Below are positions 1 through 5,041 of a stretch of 5,041 bases of DNA, one piece after another. The notes beneath the pieces were generated by a model, which saw only the letters and a list, made by a program, of their open reading frames with translations, made no database searches and was not told the DNA's origin. The translations under genes and the position numbers were made by a program. Location of the stretch: the NCBI GenBank assembly GCA_003543635.1, contig DNAE01000020.1, forward strand, positions 1 through 5,041, read 5' to 3'. The DNA comes from Clostridiales bacterium. GTDB taxonomy: Bacteria; Bacillota; Clostridia; Saccharofermentanales; Saccharofermentanaceae. Each line of letters begins with the position of its first letter. Position 1 is the stretch's first letter.

Positions 1-872
1 TTGAGCCAGTTGGTAAAGAGCAACGTCGCCGATGAACGCCACTTGAGGATAGGACCCTTGGAAGGATCGTTGTCCCTGTAGTAGTTCACGGGCATATCTA
101 TGGGCAGTCCCTTTGAAAGGTCCCTCTTATACTCATCGTCCAGGGTATTCTTATCGTACTCGGAGTGACCGGTGATGAAAAACTGCCTGCCGTGTCTGTC
201 CGACACCGCATAGACTCCGCACTCATCGGATTCCGAGAGTATCCTGAGCTTCTCACACTTGACCAGGTCCTCCCTCTTGATCTCCGTGTGTCTGGAGTGG
301 GGAACGTAGAAGATGTCGTCGAAGCCCCTGAAGAGCTTGACGGGTCTTGAATAGGTCATGCTGTGTTCGAAGATGCCGAAGGCCTTCTTGGGCAGATCGT
401 ACTTGGGGATCCCGTAGTGGTAGTAAAGTCCCGCCATGGCGCCCCAGCAGATGTGAAGCGTGGAATAGACGTGGGTCTTGCTCCACTCCATTATGCTGCA
501 GAGCTCCTCCCAGTAGTCCACCTCCTCAAAGGGAAGGTGCTCCACGGGAGCTCCTGTAATGATCATGCCGTCGTAGTATCTGTCCTTAATATCGTCAAAG
601 GTCTCATAGTACTTTATGAGATGTTCTTCGCTCGTATGGACGGACTGGTGTGAAGCCGTCCTCATGAGATCGATGTCGATCTGTATGGGTGAGTTGGAAA
701 GAGCACGCAGGAGCTGCGTCTCCGTAACGTTCTTATTGGGCATCAGATTGAGGATAATGATCCTTATGGGTCTTATATCCTGGGTCAGCGCCCTGTCTTC
801 CTCCATAACGAAGATCCTCTCCTTCTCGAGGACCGCACGGGCGGGAAGATTGTTGGGTATCCTGATGGGCAT
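1..872 (-). CDS. metA: Homoserine O-acyltransferase MetA, probably acetyl-CoA dependent (3' end cut by window)
   Basis: This cytoplasmic enzyme acylates the hydroxyl of L-homoserine, the committed step into methionine synthesis. It starts at ATG 872-870 with [10 protein letters not shown], the usual MetA N-terminus. 290 complete codons are present, ending in LFTNWL. Family members run to about 300-310 residues, so only a short tail lies beyond position 1. Visible family marks are LNLMPNK (41-47), TGAPVE (106-111), the nucleophile Cys142 in HICWGA, PHSRH (191-195), and TGHSEYD (234-240) with His236 and Glu238 matching the catalytic His/Glu of E. coli MetA. Residue 111 is Glu; published work on Bacillus cereus versus E. 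coli MetA links Glu111 to acetyl-CoA and Gly111 to succinyl-CoA. An acetyltransferase is therefore inferred. The gene lies 21 nt after the nucleoside kinase stop, with its own ribosome binding site. The gap is too short for a SAM riboswitch. Confidence 0.96.
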   Translation of the reverse strand, partial: MPIRIPNNLPARAVLEKERIFVMEEDRALTQDIRPIRIIILNLMPNKNVTETQLLRALSNSPIQIDIDLMRTASHQSVHTSEEHLIKYYETFDDIKDRYYDGMIITGAPVEHLPFEEVDYWEELCSIMEWSKTHVYSTLHICWGAMAGLYYHYGIPKYDLPKKAFGIFEHSMTYSRPVKLFRGFDDIFYVPHSRHTEIKREDLVKCEKLRILSESDECGVYAVSDRHGRQFFITGHSEYDKNTLDDEYKRDLSKGLPIDMPVNYYRDNDPSKGPILKWRSSATLLFTNWL

Positions 873-878
873 ATTATG

Positions 879-886
879 CCTCCTTC
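879..886 (-). promoter_or_regulatory. Ribosome binding site of metA
   Basis: On the minus strand GAAGGAGG lies 6 nt upstream of the metA ATG at 872. It is a near-perfect Shine-Dalgarno sequence at good spacing and supports this start and independent translation of metA within the operon. Confidence 0.85.
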
Positions 887-893
887 TTTATTA

Positions 894-1901
894 TCACGAT
901 ATGAACTCGTTGAGGATCGATTCCTCGGGAGTCCATTCAGGATCGATCTCGGGGATCTTGCAGAGGTGCTTCTCAAGTCTGGCGCATCTGTCAAGAGCCG
1001 TGGAAAGATCCGCAAAAGCCTTGTCCTTATTTGATCTCTCCATAAAGACATTGGGAGTCAGAGTCCCATCCTCCACCATCTTGAAGGCGGCGCGGATATC
1101 GGCAAGGGCCATGGGAGCCAGTATAAGGCTCTCGTATCCGAGGAAGGAATTGACGTGGATGTCGGCGCTCTCGAGATAGTCGTCGAAGATCTTCTCCTCG
1201 GACCTCTCGATCATGGGCCAGTAGTCCACCGTGGCAAGGGCATGGGCAGCCCTGTGTCTCTGGTCCCTTACGATCCTTCGAAGGAGCCTTATCTCGGTCA
1301 TGTCCATGAGCTTGGTGTCGCAGAAGACATTTCCGTAGGGCATTATGAAGATCTTAAGGCATTCCTTGTCGCTTATGTCTCCGCTTATCCTCTTATTGAG
1401 TCCGTGGAGTCCCTCCACCACGAGGACGCCGTTCTCGGGAAGCTCTATCGCCTCATCATCGCTCCTCTCCTCGCTCCGCCTTGTCATGAAGTTGAAAAAG
1501 GGAGGTACGATCCTTTCTCCGGCGATTATCCTCTTAACGTCCGAGGCCGCCCTTTCCACATCCAGGGAATCGATGGTCTCGAAGTCGGGCCTTCCGTCCC
1601 TGTCAAACTGCAGCTCCTTCATGGCATAGTAGTCGTCCAGTGACAGGAAAGCCGCCTGTCTTCCGTTGGCGGTGAGCCCGGCGGAAAGTCTCATGGTGAA
1701 CGTCGTCTTGCCGGATGAGGTGGGTCCCGAAACGAAGACCGCCTTCTTTTGGGGATCGTTGATGACGATATCGACGATATGATCTATCTGATCGATGAAT
1801 TCCTTTTCACATGTCTTTATGAAGGCCGGAAGCTTCTTGGCACCGAGGCTTTCTTCCAGATCTTCAACCGTTATGTCTTTCTTTCCCTGAAGCTGTGCCA
1901 T
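894..1901 (-). CDS. Uridine-kinase-like nucleoside kinase (P-loop), short form
   Basis: A 335-aa cytoplasmic P-loop kinase, probably phosphorylating a nucleoside such as uridine in salvage. Visible motifs are Walker A GPTSSGKTT (59-67), SLDDYY (87-92) with the likely catalytic Asp of the uridine kinase family, DFETIDSLD (106-114), the base-binding stretch VPPFFNF (132-138), Walker B-like VLVVEGLHGLN (159-169), the arginine-rich lid RRIVRDQRHR (208-217), WPMIERSEEKIF (228-239), and a C-terminus ESILNEFIS like the family's typical SILREFIG end. Many Firmicutes relatives are about 550 aa and begin with TGS and threonyl-tRNA-synthetase-like domains. Those are absent here: only about 55 residues precede the P-loop. 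The start ATG at 1901 has a good ribosome binding site, and the preceding membrane protein gene ends 21 nt upstream, leaving no room for the missing half. Substrate identity is inferred from family only. Confidence 0.88.
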   Translation of the reverse strand: MAQLQGKKDITVEDLEESLGAKKLPAFIKTCEKEFIDQIDHIVDIVINDPQKKAVFVSGPTSSGKTTFTMRLSAGLTANGRQAAFLSLDDYYAMKELQFDRDGRPDFETIDSLDVERAASDVKRIIAGERIVPPFFNFMTRRSEERSDDEAIELPENGVLVVEGLHGLNKRISGDISDKECLKIFIMPYGNVFCDTKLMDMTEIRLLRRIVRDQRHRAAHALATVDYWPMIERSEEKIFDDYLESADIHVNSFLGYESLILAPMALADIRAAFKMVEDGTLTPNVFMERSNKDKAFADLSTALDRCARLEKHLCKIPEIDPEWTPEESILNEFIS

Positions 1902-1905
1902 ATTG

Positions 1906-1911
1906 ACCTCC
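1906..1911 (-). promoter_or_regulatory. Ribosome binding site of the nucleoside kinase
   Basis: GGAGGT on the minus strand ends 4 nt before the ATG at 1901. Spacing is on the short side but acceptable. It matters because it fixes the kinase start and argues against a longer protein with an N-terminal TGS region. Confidence 0.75.
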
Positions 1912-1922
1912 GTAAACAGTTG

Positions 1923-2531
1923 TTATCTTCTGTATCTGAAAAACCTTCTTATAATGAGCCTGTCGATGACCCAGTCGTAGGCATACTGAACATATCTGAA
2001 TGCCAGGTAGACAAGGCCCGGGATTATTACGGCCGCAAGGGCGATCAATACCGCCACGAGTACCACGTGGATACCTCCCGCCATGACTCCCATGACCGTT
2101 GCAAAGGAGCCGGCGCCGGAACTGAATCTCTCGGTATACTTCTCAAGGGTACCGTTCAGATAATTGATCACGAAGTCCTGAAGACCGTTGCTCTGTACCT
2201 TGATCCGGGGAAGGATAAGGCTTACGGTGAAGCTCATTATGAGGAAAGATTTAAAGATCTTCTCTCCTATTACAAGTAATTTGCCCCAAAAGGGCATTCG
2301 ATAGTACTTGAAGCAGATGAAGGGACATCCCAGCATAAGGAGCACGAGAAGCACCGTCTCAATGACGCCGAAGTTTCCTATGCGGAGATAGGTCACGCCC
2401 GTAAAATAGCGCAGGAGCACGAGCAATGCCACGAGGAAACCGTAAAGGAAGAACAGACCGGCATGTCTTCTGTTCTCAAAGTCCGTGTCACTCCACAGCT
2501 TTCCCAAAAACAACCCTTCTAAATAATCCAT
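1923..2531 (-). CDS. Uncharacterised four-helix integral membrane protein
   Basis: I do not recognise this 202-aa protein. Hydrophobic segments suggest four membrane helices at about residues 24-42, 55-76, 84-108 and 150-180. Basic residues fall at RRH (21-23), in the short loop KYYRMPFWGK (75-84) and in the very basic tail RLIIRRFFRYRR (191-202). By the positive-inside rule this places both ends in the cytoplasm, with the 109-145 loop outside. No charged catalytic motif, ATP-binding site or transporter signature is visible. The last helix is rich in Gly, Ala and Val (MGVMAGGIHVVLVAVLIALA). It lies 45 nt after the 136-aa gene and 21 nt before the nucleoside kinase, so it is probably in the same transcript. 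The start ATG at 2531 has GGGAG 5 nt upstream. It could be a small permease-like or scaffold protein, but nothing in the sequence decides this. Confidence 0.85.
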   Translation of the reverse strand: MDYLEGLFLGKLWSDTDFENRRHAGLFFLYGFLVALLVLLRYFTGVTYLRIGNFGVIETVLLVLLMLGCPFICFKYYRMPFWGKLLVIGEKIFKSFLIMSFTVSLILPRIKVQSNGLQDFVINYLNGTLEKYTERFSSGAGSFATVMGVMAGGIHVVLVAVLIALAAVIIPGLVYLAFRYVQYAYDWVIDRLIIRRFFRYRR

Positions 2532-2536
2532 TAATA

Positions 2537-2541
2537 CTCCC
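2537..2541 (-). promoter_or_regulatory. Ribosome binding site of the four-helix membrane protein gene
   Basis: GGGAG on the minus strand sits 5 nt upstream of the ATG at 2531. It is a partial but well-placed Shine-Dalgarno sequence in an otherwise very AT-rich 45-nt gap. Confidence 0.6.
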
Positions 2542-2562
2542 GCTATTATTAAAACTCTTATT

Positions 2563-2591
2563 ATTTTACCATATTCTTATCTTAGCCTGAA
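2563..2591 (-). promoter_or_regulatory. Possible internal promoter before the four-helix membrane protein gene
   Basis: The AT-rich gap contains TAAAAT (2568-2563) preceded by TGG, which fits an extended -10 element (TGn plus 5 of 6 matches to TATAAT). Seventeen bases upstream lies TTCAGG (2591-2586), only 3 of 6 matches to TTGACA and inside the end of the preceding gene. If real, it would start transcripts about 25 nt before the ATG at 2531 and give the membrane protein, kinase and metA a partly independent supply. AT-rich gaps throw up -10-like hexamers by chance, so this is tentative. Confidence 0.3.
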
Positions 2592-2987
2592 ACGACACTC
2601 CGTCGTCTCTTCGATGATGCTCTTCAGCTTGTCCCAGTCCTTGGGGAAATTCTTTGTATGACTGCTGATGAGCGTCGTATCGTCTTCGAACCTTATCACG
2701 ATCTTCCAGGAAGACGGGTTTGCCGTGGGATTGCCGACCTCTTCCGTCCTTCCGCTGTTATATGCCTCCATCCACTCGATCATTCCCGACTCCGGAAGCC
2801 GCTCCCTTATGAGCTCCAGCTTCGACTCCGTCAAGGATTTCATGAAATTGTTGTTCCACATATAACCGTCGTTCCAGGAGATGAGCTTCTTTTTAAAGTC
2901 ATACTTGACCTTGTAGCCTCCACCGGAGAAGGAGCTTATCTCCACCTCAAGTACGGTGATTTTGTCGTACCGTGATTCTTTCCCCAT
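2577..2987 (-). CDS. Uncharacterised 136-aa soluble protein
   Basis: The function is unknown. The protein has no signal peptide or membrane segment and looks like a small alpha/beta domain. It opens with beta-like stretches (KITVLEVEISSFSGGGYKVKYDF, 9-31), followed by a region with Trp38 and Trp44 and a helical stretch (SLTESKLELIRERLPES, 51-67). Later come SSWKIVIRFEDDTTLISS (92-109) and FPKDWDKLKSIIEE (114-127). The pattern of a Trp-led strand, a charged turn, SS, then a P-x-x-W/F helix resembles a domain I recall from many small Firmicutes hypothetical proteins and lipoproteins; this is memory of a pattern, not a verified match. Start ATG 2987 is preceded by AAGGAA only 3 nt away, a slightly tight ribosome binding site. 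It lies 19 nt after the propeller gene stop, so the two are very likely co-transcribed and perhaps functionally linked. Confidence 0.8.
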   Translation of the reverse strand: MGKESRYDKITVLEVEISSFSGGGYKVKYDFKKKLISWNDGYMWNNNFMKSLTESKLELIRERLPESGMIEWMEAYNSGRTEEVGNPTANPSSWKIVIRFEDDTTLISSHTKNFPKDWDKLKSIIEETTECRFRLR

Positions 2988-2990
2988 AAC

Positions 2991-2996
2991 TTCCTT
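2991..2996 (-). promoter_or_regulatory. Ribosome binding site of the 136-aa protein gene
   Basis: AAGGAA on the minus strand lies 3 nt before the ATG at 2987. The match is moderate and the spacing short, but no better start lies nearby and the gap to the upstream stop is only 19 nt. Confidence 0.5.
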
Positions 2997-3006
2997 AATA
3001 CCGTCC

Positions 3007-4902
3007 TTATTCGATCCTGATCCCGAAAACGGAACCTGATCTTGTTCCTATTACCATAGTATCGTTATATATTACCGGGGAAGCCTCAAAGCTGACTCCG
3101 CCCGTGGTCTCGTCGGATGTGCCGATGAACCTGGACGCCTGGATATAGCTTATCCTCTCGCCGGTCTGACCGTTGACAAGATGTATCTGGCCGATACTGT
3201 CAGCGATTATTATATACGCATTTCCGTTCTCATCATAACAATCGATGGGAGAACTGTAGGAGTAGATATTCATGTCGTAATGCCAAGCCTCGGTACCCGT
3301 ATCCTTGTAATAAGCCACAAGACGGTTACCGCTCATCAGGTCGTTGGTCATGCTGTAGGAGAATATGACCAGATTGGAGATGGAATTCTTGCCGAGTACG
3401 GGGTTACCGAGACACCCTCCCGTCTGATCCGTATCGGAGGTCTGTCCGTTATAGGTATAGCAGGACTGGGACGTCTGCCACACCTCCTCTCCCGTAAGAC
3501 CGTTGATCTTATAGGTGTAGGCGGCGCCGGAATACTGACCCACTCCGCCCTGGTAGTCGACCTCCGTGGCAAGATAGATATAGGGAACACCGTTCTCCTC
3601 CTCCAAGGCGGGGGAAAGATCGGAATCGTCGCTCGTCCTGAATACCCATACCATCTCAAAGGAATTAAGGTCCAGACATACTAAGTTGGAGTTGTTGTCT
3701 ATAAAGTATCCGTAGTTGCCGTAAACGCCGATGGAGCTCTCGACTCCCAGATATCTTCCCTGGGTGTCGTTAAAGATGTACTTATAGCCGGTACACATGG
3801 GATTGATGGAAATGGAAGCCCCTCCCATCACGTAATCCGTATTGAGCCTGAAGGTATAGATGATACCGTTCTCGCAGGGCCATATAAGGGTATCGGAATT
3901 GCGGTCCACCAGGGGCGAGGAGTCGAAGGCACCCCAGTTCATCCTGTAGGCACCGTCATCAAGGCCCTCGTAGAAATAAAGCCTGGTTCCGTCAATAAGG
4001 GAATAGATATACATACCGAATCCGGAATCTCCGTTGTCGTCACCCTGACCCACGTAAAGGAGGGGATAACCTCTGGGATCCACGGAGGGCGTTCCCTTCA
4101 TGGAGGCTCCCACATAGATGGGATCCCTCGTCATGCTTCCGTCATCAAGATCGAAGAAGTAAACGTAGCCGTCAAGGGCGGCGACGATGACCTCCGTAAG
4201 ATCCGTCTTGGCTGCGGCACTCTCGTAGAGGTTCATGCTGTTCTTGACCTCATTGGACCAGTTGACCACCAGGGGCTGTCCCGTAAGCTGAAGTCCCGTC
4301 CACTCGAAGGTCATATCAGAGGACAGTCTCGATGTCATACCGTGGAACTCCCATATCTGGTTAAGCTCGTCAATGGTGCCGTCCTCGGGGGTCACGTAGC
4401 CGTATGTGGCCGTATTCCTGAAGTTATTGCCCCTGTAGGTCAGGATGCCCCCCGCATTTACGGAGTAATCCAGAGGATCCGTCATATAGATGGGGTATGC
4501 CCTGTCGAAGTCGGAGACGATGACCGCTCCGTTTATTACGTTCTGGGTAAGTCCCCTGACCGAGGGATCGCAATCGGGGTCGATCTCCGCCTCGGGATCG
4601 ATCACCACGGAGGCCGTGGCGGGATAGAGCAGGGGATTTTGATAGGACTGTATGGGGGGAACCGGAGTCGGAGTGGGGGATGCCACCGAGATATATGTAT
4701 CGGCTCCGTTTCCGCTGGCCTCCGCCAGGGAAAGATCCTTGTCCTTATTATTCTTTGAAAAGTAGATAAAAGCGAGAACGGACGTCAGTATGACGGACAG
4801 GAACGTCATGAATACAACGAGTATGAGAGTACCCTGCGAAGGATCCCTCGAAGGCTCGTAATACGAATTATCAGGTTCAATGTACTGATCATCACGGTTC
4901 AT
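3007..4902 (-). CDS. Membrane-anchored PQQ-like beta-propeller protein
   Basis: A 631-aa protein with an acidic cytoplasmic head (1-24), one membrane helix (about 25-48) and a low-complexity linker with PTPTPVPP (76-83). A large external domain follows (about 115-631). The helix has no lipobox or obvious signal peptidase site, so it probably stays as an anchor. The conserved-looking entry motif GGILTYRGNNFRNTATYG (151-168) recalls Firmicutes proteins annotated as PQQ-binding-like propeller repeat proteins. Repeated blade strands follow: VIVAALDGYVYFFDLDDG (238-255), SPLVDRNSDTLIWPCENGIIYTFRL (329-353), GYFIDNNSNLVCLDLNSFEMVWVF (398-421), YTYKINGLTGEEVWQTS (462-478), NRLVAYYKDTGTEAWHYDM (526-544), AYIIIADSIGQIHLVNGQTGERI (562-584) and SPVIYNDTMVIGTRSGSVFGI (608-628). 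About seven blades are likely, but the exact count is uncertain. Seven cysteines lie outside the membrane. No quinoprotein active site can be identified, so a binding or scaffold role is more likely than dehydrogenase activity. It is the first complete gene of the block. Confidence 0.85.
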   Translation of the reverse strand: MNRDDQYIEPDNSYYEPSRDPSQGTLILVVFMTFLSVILTSVLAFIYFSKNNKDKDLSLAEASGNGADTYISVASPTPTPVPPIQSYQNPLLYPATASVVIDPEAEIDPDCDPSVRGLTQNVINGAVIVSDFDRAYPIYMTDPLDYSVNAGGILTYRGNNFRNTATYGYVTPEDGTIDELNQIWEFHGMTSRLSSDMTFEWTGLQLTGQPLVVNWSNEVKNSMNLYESAAAKTDLTEVIVAALDGYVYFFDLDDGSMTRDPIYVGASMKGTPSVDPRGYPLLYVGQGDDNGDSGFGMYIYSLIDGTRLYFYEGLDDGAYRMNWGAFDSSPLVDRNSDTLIWPCENGIIYTFRLNTDYVMGGASISINPMCTGYKYIFNDTQGRYLGVESSIGVYGNYGYFIDNNSNLVCLDLNSFEMVWVFRTSDDSDLSPALEEENGVPYIYLATEVDYQGGVGQYSGAAYTYKINGLTGEEVWQTSQSCYTYNGQTSDTDQTGGCLGNPVLGKNSISNLVIFSYSMTNDLMSGNRLVAYYKDTGTEAWHYDMNIYSYSSPIDCYDENGNAYIIIADSIGQIHLVNGQTGERISYIQASRFIGTSDETTGGVSFEASPVIYNDTMVIGTRSGSVFGIRIE

Positions 4903-4911
4903 AGATTGTTA

Positions 4912-4917
4912 TTACAT
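4912..4917 (-). other. Start-stop mini-ORF (ATG TAA) in the propeller gene leader
   Basis: Reading leftward, ATG (4917-4915) is followed at once by TAA TAA (4914-4909), then CAA TCT and the real ATG at 4902, all in one frame. The ATG sits 1 nt after GGAGGG. It may be a chance arrangement, or may stall or recycle ribosomes just before the true start. Confidence 0.35.
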
Positions 4918-4918
4918 A

Positions 4919-4924
4919 CCCTCC
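4919..4924 (-). promoter_or_regulatory. Shine-Dalgarno sequence of the propeller gene at unusual distance
   Basis: GGAGGG on the minus strand is the only strong anti-16S match in the leader. It lies 16 nt before the ATG at 4902, well beyond the usual 5-9 nt, while a closer in-frame ATG (4917) is dead because TAA follows it. No ATG, GTG or TTG between 4902 and Met32, which lies inside the membrane helix, offers an alternative, so 4902 remains the best start despite the spacing. Confidence 0.55.
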
Positions 4925-4934
4925 GTTCTTCATT

Positions 4935-4950
4935 TACCCGCAGACGGGTA
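4935..4950 (-). other. Short hairpin in the propeller gene 5' leader
   Basis: TACCCG-TCTG-CGGGTA on the minus strand is a perfect 6-bp inverted repeat with a 4-nt loop, roughly 10-25 nt after the predicted transcription start. It is followed by AAATGAAG rather than a U-run, so it is not an intrinsic terminator. It could be an mRNA 5' stabiliser, part of a leader structure or an operator half-site pair; the sequence does not decide. Confidence 0.4.
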
Positions 4951-4966
4951 TAGAAAAACAGAATAT

Positions 4967-4995
4967 ATTGTAACAAAAATGTCGGATTATCTCAA
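4967..4995 (-). promoter_or_regulatory. Sigma-A type promoter of the gene block
   Basis: On the minus strand, -35 TTGAGA (4995-4990; 5 of 6 matches to TTGACA) is followed after exactly 17 bp by -10 TACAAT (4972-4967; 5 of 6). TGT directly before it gives an extended -10. Transcription should start near 4959-4960, leaving a leader of about 57 nt before the ATG at 4902. The -35 box overlaps the probable stop codon of the upstream gene. This is the strongest promoter in the window and probably drives the propeller gene through metA. Confidence 0.75.
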
Positions 4996-5041
4996 TCAAG
5001 ACCCTTTGCGATTTCAAGAAGCCTGTTAAGGCGGTGGTTCA
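4992..5041 (-). CDS. C-terminal end of an upstream gene (partial, unidentified)
   Basis: The minus strand is open from the window edge to TGA at 4994-4992 and encodes NHRLNRLLEIAKGLD before the stop. The other two minus-strand frames are closed within this stretch (a TGA at the edge; TAA after five codons). The leucine-rich helical tail and codons such as AGG, CTT and AAG resemble the neighbouring genes. Fifteen residues are too few to name a family, and an open frame this short could arise by chance. The same-strand orientation and close packing of the rest of the window support it. Confidence 0.45.
   Translation of the reverse strand, partial: NHRLNRLLEIAKGLD

Noticed and set aside
873..893. 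Possible SAM riboswitch or T-box leader before metA
   Set aside because: The gap is 21 nt and holds only the ribosome binding site; no such leader can fit.
616..1179. Plus-strand open frame of 187 codons across the metA start and the kinase C-terminus
   Set aside because: It covers two well-supported genes on the other strand, and its Ser/Leu/Arg-rich product is typical of an antisense shadow.
1155..1643. Plus-strand open frame of 162 codons opposite the nucleoside kinase
   Set aside because: It is antisense to a gene with clear kinase motifs, has no recognisable protein features, and arises from the codon bias of the real gene.
1749..2279. Plus-strand open frame of 176 codons spanning the kinase start and the four-helix membrane protein gene
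   Set aside because: It runs antisense across two genes and their ribosome binding site, and its product shows no domain or membrane pattern of its own.
2592..2606. Hairpin ACGAC-loop-GTCGT near the end of the 136-aa gene, considered as a terminator
   Set aside because: It has only a 5-bp stem, lies within the coding sequence, and no U-run follows in either direction.
3181..3684. Plus-strand open frame of 167 codons opposite the propeller gene
   Set aside because: Its Ile/Val/Gly-rich product mirrors the repeated propeller codons on the other strand, with no independent evidence for translation.
4342..4758. Plus-strand open frame of 138 codons opposite the N-terminal part of the propeller gene
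   Set aside because: It is a shadow of the real gene, with no convincing ribosome binding site or domain.
3007..4902. Reading the propeller protein as a PQQ-dependent dehydrogenase
   Set aside because: The blades resemble the PQQ-like fold, but no quinoprotein active-site pattern (vicinal disulfide, catalytic Asp motif) can be identified. The single-pass anchor and linker fit a surface binding protein better.

Overview
The window reads as one tightly packed block of leftward (minus-strand) genes. It probably comes from a low-to-moderate GC Gram-positive of the class Clostridia. The evidence is strong AGGAGG-type ribosome binding sites, frequent AGA/AGG arginine codons, a housekeeping sigma-A type promoter, a MetA of the Firmicutes acetyl-transferring type, a Firmicutes-type nucleoside kinase, and a membrane-anchored PQQ-like propeller protein with a PTPTP linker. 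The genus cannot be fixed from this sequence.

Layout in the direction of transcription (right to left): 5041-4992 holds the probable last codons of an upstream minus-strand gene. A well-formed promoter (TTGAGA, 17 bp, TGt-TACAAT; 4967-4995) overlaps its stop codon. The roughly 57-nt leader carries a 6-bp hairpin and a start-stop mini-ORF. Next come a 631-aa single-pass membrane protein with an external beta-propeller (4902-3007), a 136-aa unrecognised soluble protein (2987-2577), a 202-aa four-helix membrane protein (2531-1923), a 335-aa uridine-kinase-like nucleoside kinase (1901-894), and metA (872 to beyond position 1).

Gaps between genes are 19, 45, 21 and 21 nt. Each gene has its own Shine-Dalgarno sequence and no intrinsic terminator is visible between them, so co-transcription from 4967-4995 is the simplest reading. 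A weaker second promoter may sit in the 45-nt gap before the four-helix membrane protein gene. The two downstream genes are metabolic: nucleoside salvage, and homoserine acylation for methionine synthesis. The three upstream genes look envelope-related or unknown. No shared pathway is evident, so this may be an operon of convenience.

There are no RNA genes, mobile elements, CRISPR arrays or long repeats, and no gene-free stretch longer than about 140 bp. I found no convincing undescribed system. The points most worth checking are the start-stop mini-ORF with its misplaced ribosome binding site, the short form of the nucleoside kinase, and the uncharacterised propeller/small protein/membrane protein trio.
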